A stretch of DNA of 6,600 bases from Candidatus Poribacteria bacterium. GTDB taxonomy: Bacteria > Poribacteria > WGA-4E > DTYX01. Location of the stretch: NCBI GenBank assembly GCA_012961655.1, contig DTYX01000306.1:1-6600 (forward strand), given 5' to 3'. Numbering within the stretch: position 1 is the first letter of the stretch; each line of letters begins with the position of its first letter. Below, piece after piece: positions 5,114-6,600 of this stretch. The notes below the pieces were generated by a model. That model was given only the letters and a program-made list of their open reading frames with translations, was not told the DNA's origin and searched no databases. The position numbers and the translations under genes are program-made.

Positions 5114-6600
5114 CTACAATTCCGCTATCACTTCCATTTCAGCCCGATGCTCCGGTTTATCTTGTTCTGTGGCGAGCAAACGATAATTAAATCGTAGCGT
5201 CATGTCAGTAAATCTTCTCATCCTGTAATCCGCCCGGCAACGGACTTCGTGGCTGATACCGTCATAGAAATTGTACTTCGCTAAGGGAAGGTCGCCTCTG
5301 CTTTTGCCGTAAGCAATCTGATATGAGAGGTTGACTCTTCCTCTGCCGAAAAAGGAATAACTGAATTGGTTTTCCAACGAAAGGCTGCGGGTGTTGGTAT
5401 CCATTCGACTTTCGGTTAAATCGATGTCATCTTCTGTTTCATAAGCGCCTTGCAGACCGAGGGTCATTCTATCAGTGAGTTGGTAGCGAAATCTGAGCAT
5501 GTTCGTCCTTTCATCTCGAATAATATTTGACACTATCCTAAGCGCGTTTGCTCCCCCTTTATTAAAGGCAAAATCCCCCCTACCCCCCTTTATTAAAGTA
5601 GGGAACGGGGCGATTCCTTGAATCCCTAAGTCCGTCATCTTTTCAGCAGAGAGCCGCTTCTCCCATTCAGCCTCCAAAGAGACCCTATTGACAGGAGCGG
5701 TGCTTGCTTGTAAGTTCCACTGATGGGACTGTTGTTTCCACTCCCGGCTGTTTATGCGCTTGTTAAGTGAATTTCTAGCGCTATATTCTATTCCGAATGT
5801 GAACAATCGGGTCGGGGAGAATTCTAGTCGATACCGTTGCGACTGACGACCGAATATTGTATTTTTCGTTTGCAGGTTTCGCAAAAAATACAGTTGCAAT
5901 TGGTCGGCATCTTCCTGCTGTTCTGTGACGTTATATCGAATCTCCCCTTTGAAAGCTTTTGCCAGGAATTCTTTCAATGAAAATTTCGACTTAGGTTTCC
6001 CCTCCAAATTCCGAATTCCAGATTGCCTACCTGCAAAAATGCGATATGGTCTGAATCGCATACGAAATTGAAGGTCGACCGCCGAGACAGGTTTATCGCC
6101 CACTGTCCGCACAATCTTGATGTAGTCTCCGTTTTCGTAATCTATCTCATAGTGATATTCATCGACCTTGACGTACATGCCCTGCCCAGGCTGAATTGGG
6201 ACGCCGTAAAGCGTATTGGTGTAAATCTCGATTCTCTCAGTCGCAAGTTTTCTATCGATTTGGAAGCTGACATCCGAGTCGATAGCGCCGGAAAATGGGT
6301 CGAAGCCGAGGTTTATATCGGCTAAATTCGTCTTGGTCTCCAATTTGGGTAGTTCCTTGAATACGCGCCGCGAGAGATTCGCCGAAAGGTTTGCCCAATG
6401 CCGCGGTTTTGAAAACAGATTTATGGATGTCATTTTAGCGGTGCTCGTCTTTTTCCAGTCTGAAAGCGTCAACGGGCGGCCATCGATGGAAATTTCGCTC
6501 TCTTTTTTGAACGATTCTTCAAAAGAGTATTCGCCGGAAAGGGACGCCCATTTTAAATCTAGAATCTCCGCCTTTATACCGCGTTCCTGGCGTTTGCGGT
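5114..6600 (-). CDS. Large beta-rich surface/outer-membrane protein, C-terminal part
   Basis: The frame has no stop between the TAG at 5114-5116 and the right edge, so this is the C-terminal ~494 residues of a longer protein. The TTG at 6472 is an internal codon; upstream of it the frame continues (for example EILDLKWASLSGEYSFEESF). The sequence is dominated by alternating polar and hydrophobic strands such as RYRLEFSPTRLFTFGIEYSA, MLRFRYQLTDRMTLGLQGAY and MTLRFNYRLLA. It ends in a strand (RAEMEVIAEL), as outer-membrane barrels usually do. Roughly 355 to 380 residues before the C-terminus is a distinctive stretch, GQGMYVKVDEYHYEIDYENG followed by DYIKI, which I recall from large uncharacterised envelope proteins of FCB-like bacteria; the name is unknown to me. 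A remote link to SprA/Sov-type translocons is possible but unsupported. A tandem palindromic element inserts about 25 residues between strands at 5552-5626. The 59-base gap to the next gene suggests one operon. Confidence 0.7.
   Translation of the reverse strand, partial: RKRQERGIKAEILDLKWASLSGEYSFEESFKKESEISIDGRPLTLSDWKKTSTAKMTSINLFSKPRHWANLSANLSRRVFKELPKLETKTNLADINLGFDPFSGAIDSDVSFQIDRKLATERIEIYTNTLYGVPIQPGQGMYVKVDEYHYEIDYENGDYIKIVRTVGDKPVSAVDLQFRMRFRPYRIFAGRQSGIRNLEGKPKSKFSLKEFLAKAFKGEIRYNVTEQQEDADQLQLYFLRNLQTKNTIFGRQSQRYRLEFSPTRLFTFGIEYSARNSLNKRINSREWKQQSHQWNLQASTAPVNRVSLEAEWEKRLSAEKMTDLGIQGIAPFPTLIKGGRGDFAFNKGGANALRIVSNIIRDERTNMLRFRYQLTDRMTLGLQGAYETEDDIDLTESRMDTNTRSLSLENQFSYSFFGRGRVNLSYQIAYGKSRGDLPLAKYNFYDGISHEVRCRADYRMRRFTDMTLRFNYRLLATEQDKPEHRAEMEVIAEL
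5552..5626 (-). repeat. In-frame tandem palindromic element, copies B and C
   Basis: Copy B has the core CCTTTATTAAAGG (5556-5568); copy C has CTTTATTAAAG (5588-5598), flanked by CCCCCC and by GGGAACGGGG. Core centres are 31 bases apart, so the coding strand reads them in different phases: copy C gives TLIKGG, copy B gives AFNKGG. The inserted peptide runs roughly IAPFPTLIKGGRGDFAFNKG. A small palindrome, GATTC-CTT-GAATC (5612-5624), adjoins copy C and may belong to the element. Confidence 0.7.

Noticed and set aside
4525..5626. CRISPR array or transposon ends
   Set aside because: The three palindromes are not regularly spaced with unique spacers, there is no cas or transposase gene, and all copies sit inside open reading frames.
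6023..6325. 100-codon + strand open frame
   Set aside because: It is antisense to the large beta-rich gene, whose - strand frame has coherent beta-strand periodicity; the + frame has no recognisable features.
6470..6472. TTG as start of the beta-rich gene
   Set aside because: The frame stays open for at least 42 more codons to the window edge with similar-looking protein sequence, so TTG here is an internal Leu codon and the gene is partial.

Overview
The window looks like a piece of chromosome from an uncultured Gram-negative bacterium with a complex cell envelope. Three things suggest this: an outer-membrane barrel of the PorV/PorQ type, a large secreted protein ending in a FlgD-Ig/type IX-like C-terminal domain, and another large beta-rich surface protein. 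That combination, plus short palindromic repeats coding for 'PFNKGG'-type peptides and AACGTGAAA-like intergenic repeats, reminds me of Ca. Poribacteria, KSB1 or other FCB-related lineages. The placement is inference only; no marker gene is present.

Layout. Positions 1-57 may hold the tail of an upstream gene, but two frames are open and I cannot choose. Positions 58-139 are a promoter region with a TTGACA box and a perfect 13-bp dyad. On the + strand follow a PorV/PorQ-like barrel gene (140-1282) and, overlapping it by 4 bases, a small gene of unknown function (1279-1737). The rest is on the - strand and runs right to left. A large beta-rich, probably outer-membrane protein enters from beyond the right edge and ends at 5114. 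Then comes a secreted glycosidase-like protein (2526-5054) and a small membrane protein with a TPR-like tail (1806-2330). The two gene sets converge at 1738-1805.

How the genes may fit together. The barrel, the surface protein and the secreted hydrolase-like protein with its C-terminal sorting-like domain all point to the outer membrane and cell surface. In type IX secretion, PorV is the shuttle that receives cargo carrying a C-terminal domain, so a barrel of this family next to cargo with a FlgD-Ig-like end is suggestive. No core type IX component (PorK/L/M/N, SprA/Sov, PorU) can be identified with confidence here.

The most interesting non-gene structure is a set of repeats. A CTTTATTAAAG-centred palindromic element sits in frame inside both large - strand genes (three cores, both orientations, two reading phases). 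A second family of AACGTGAAA/AATGCGTAAA repeats sits in every internal intergenic gap and has probably created a false start codon for the glycosidase-like gene.
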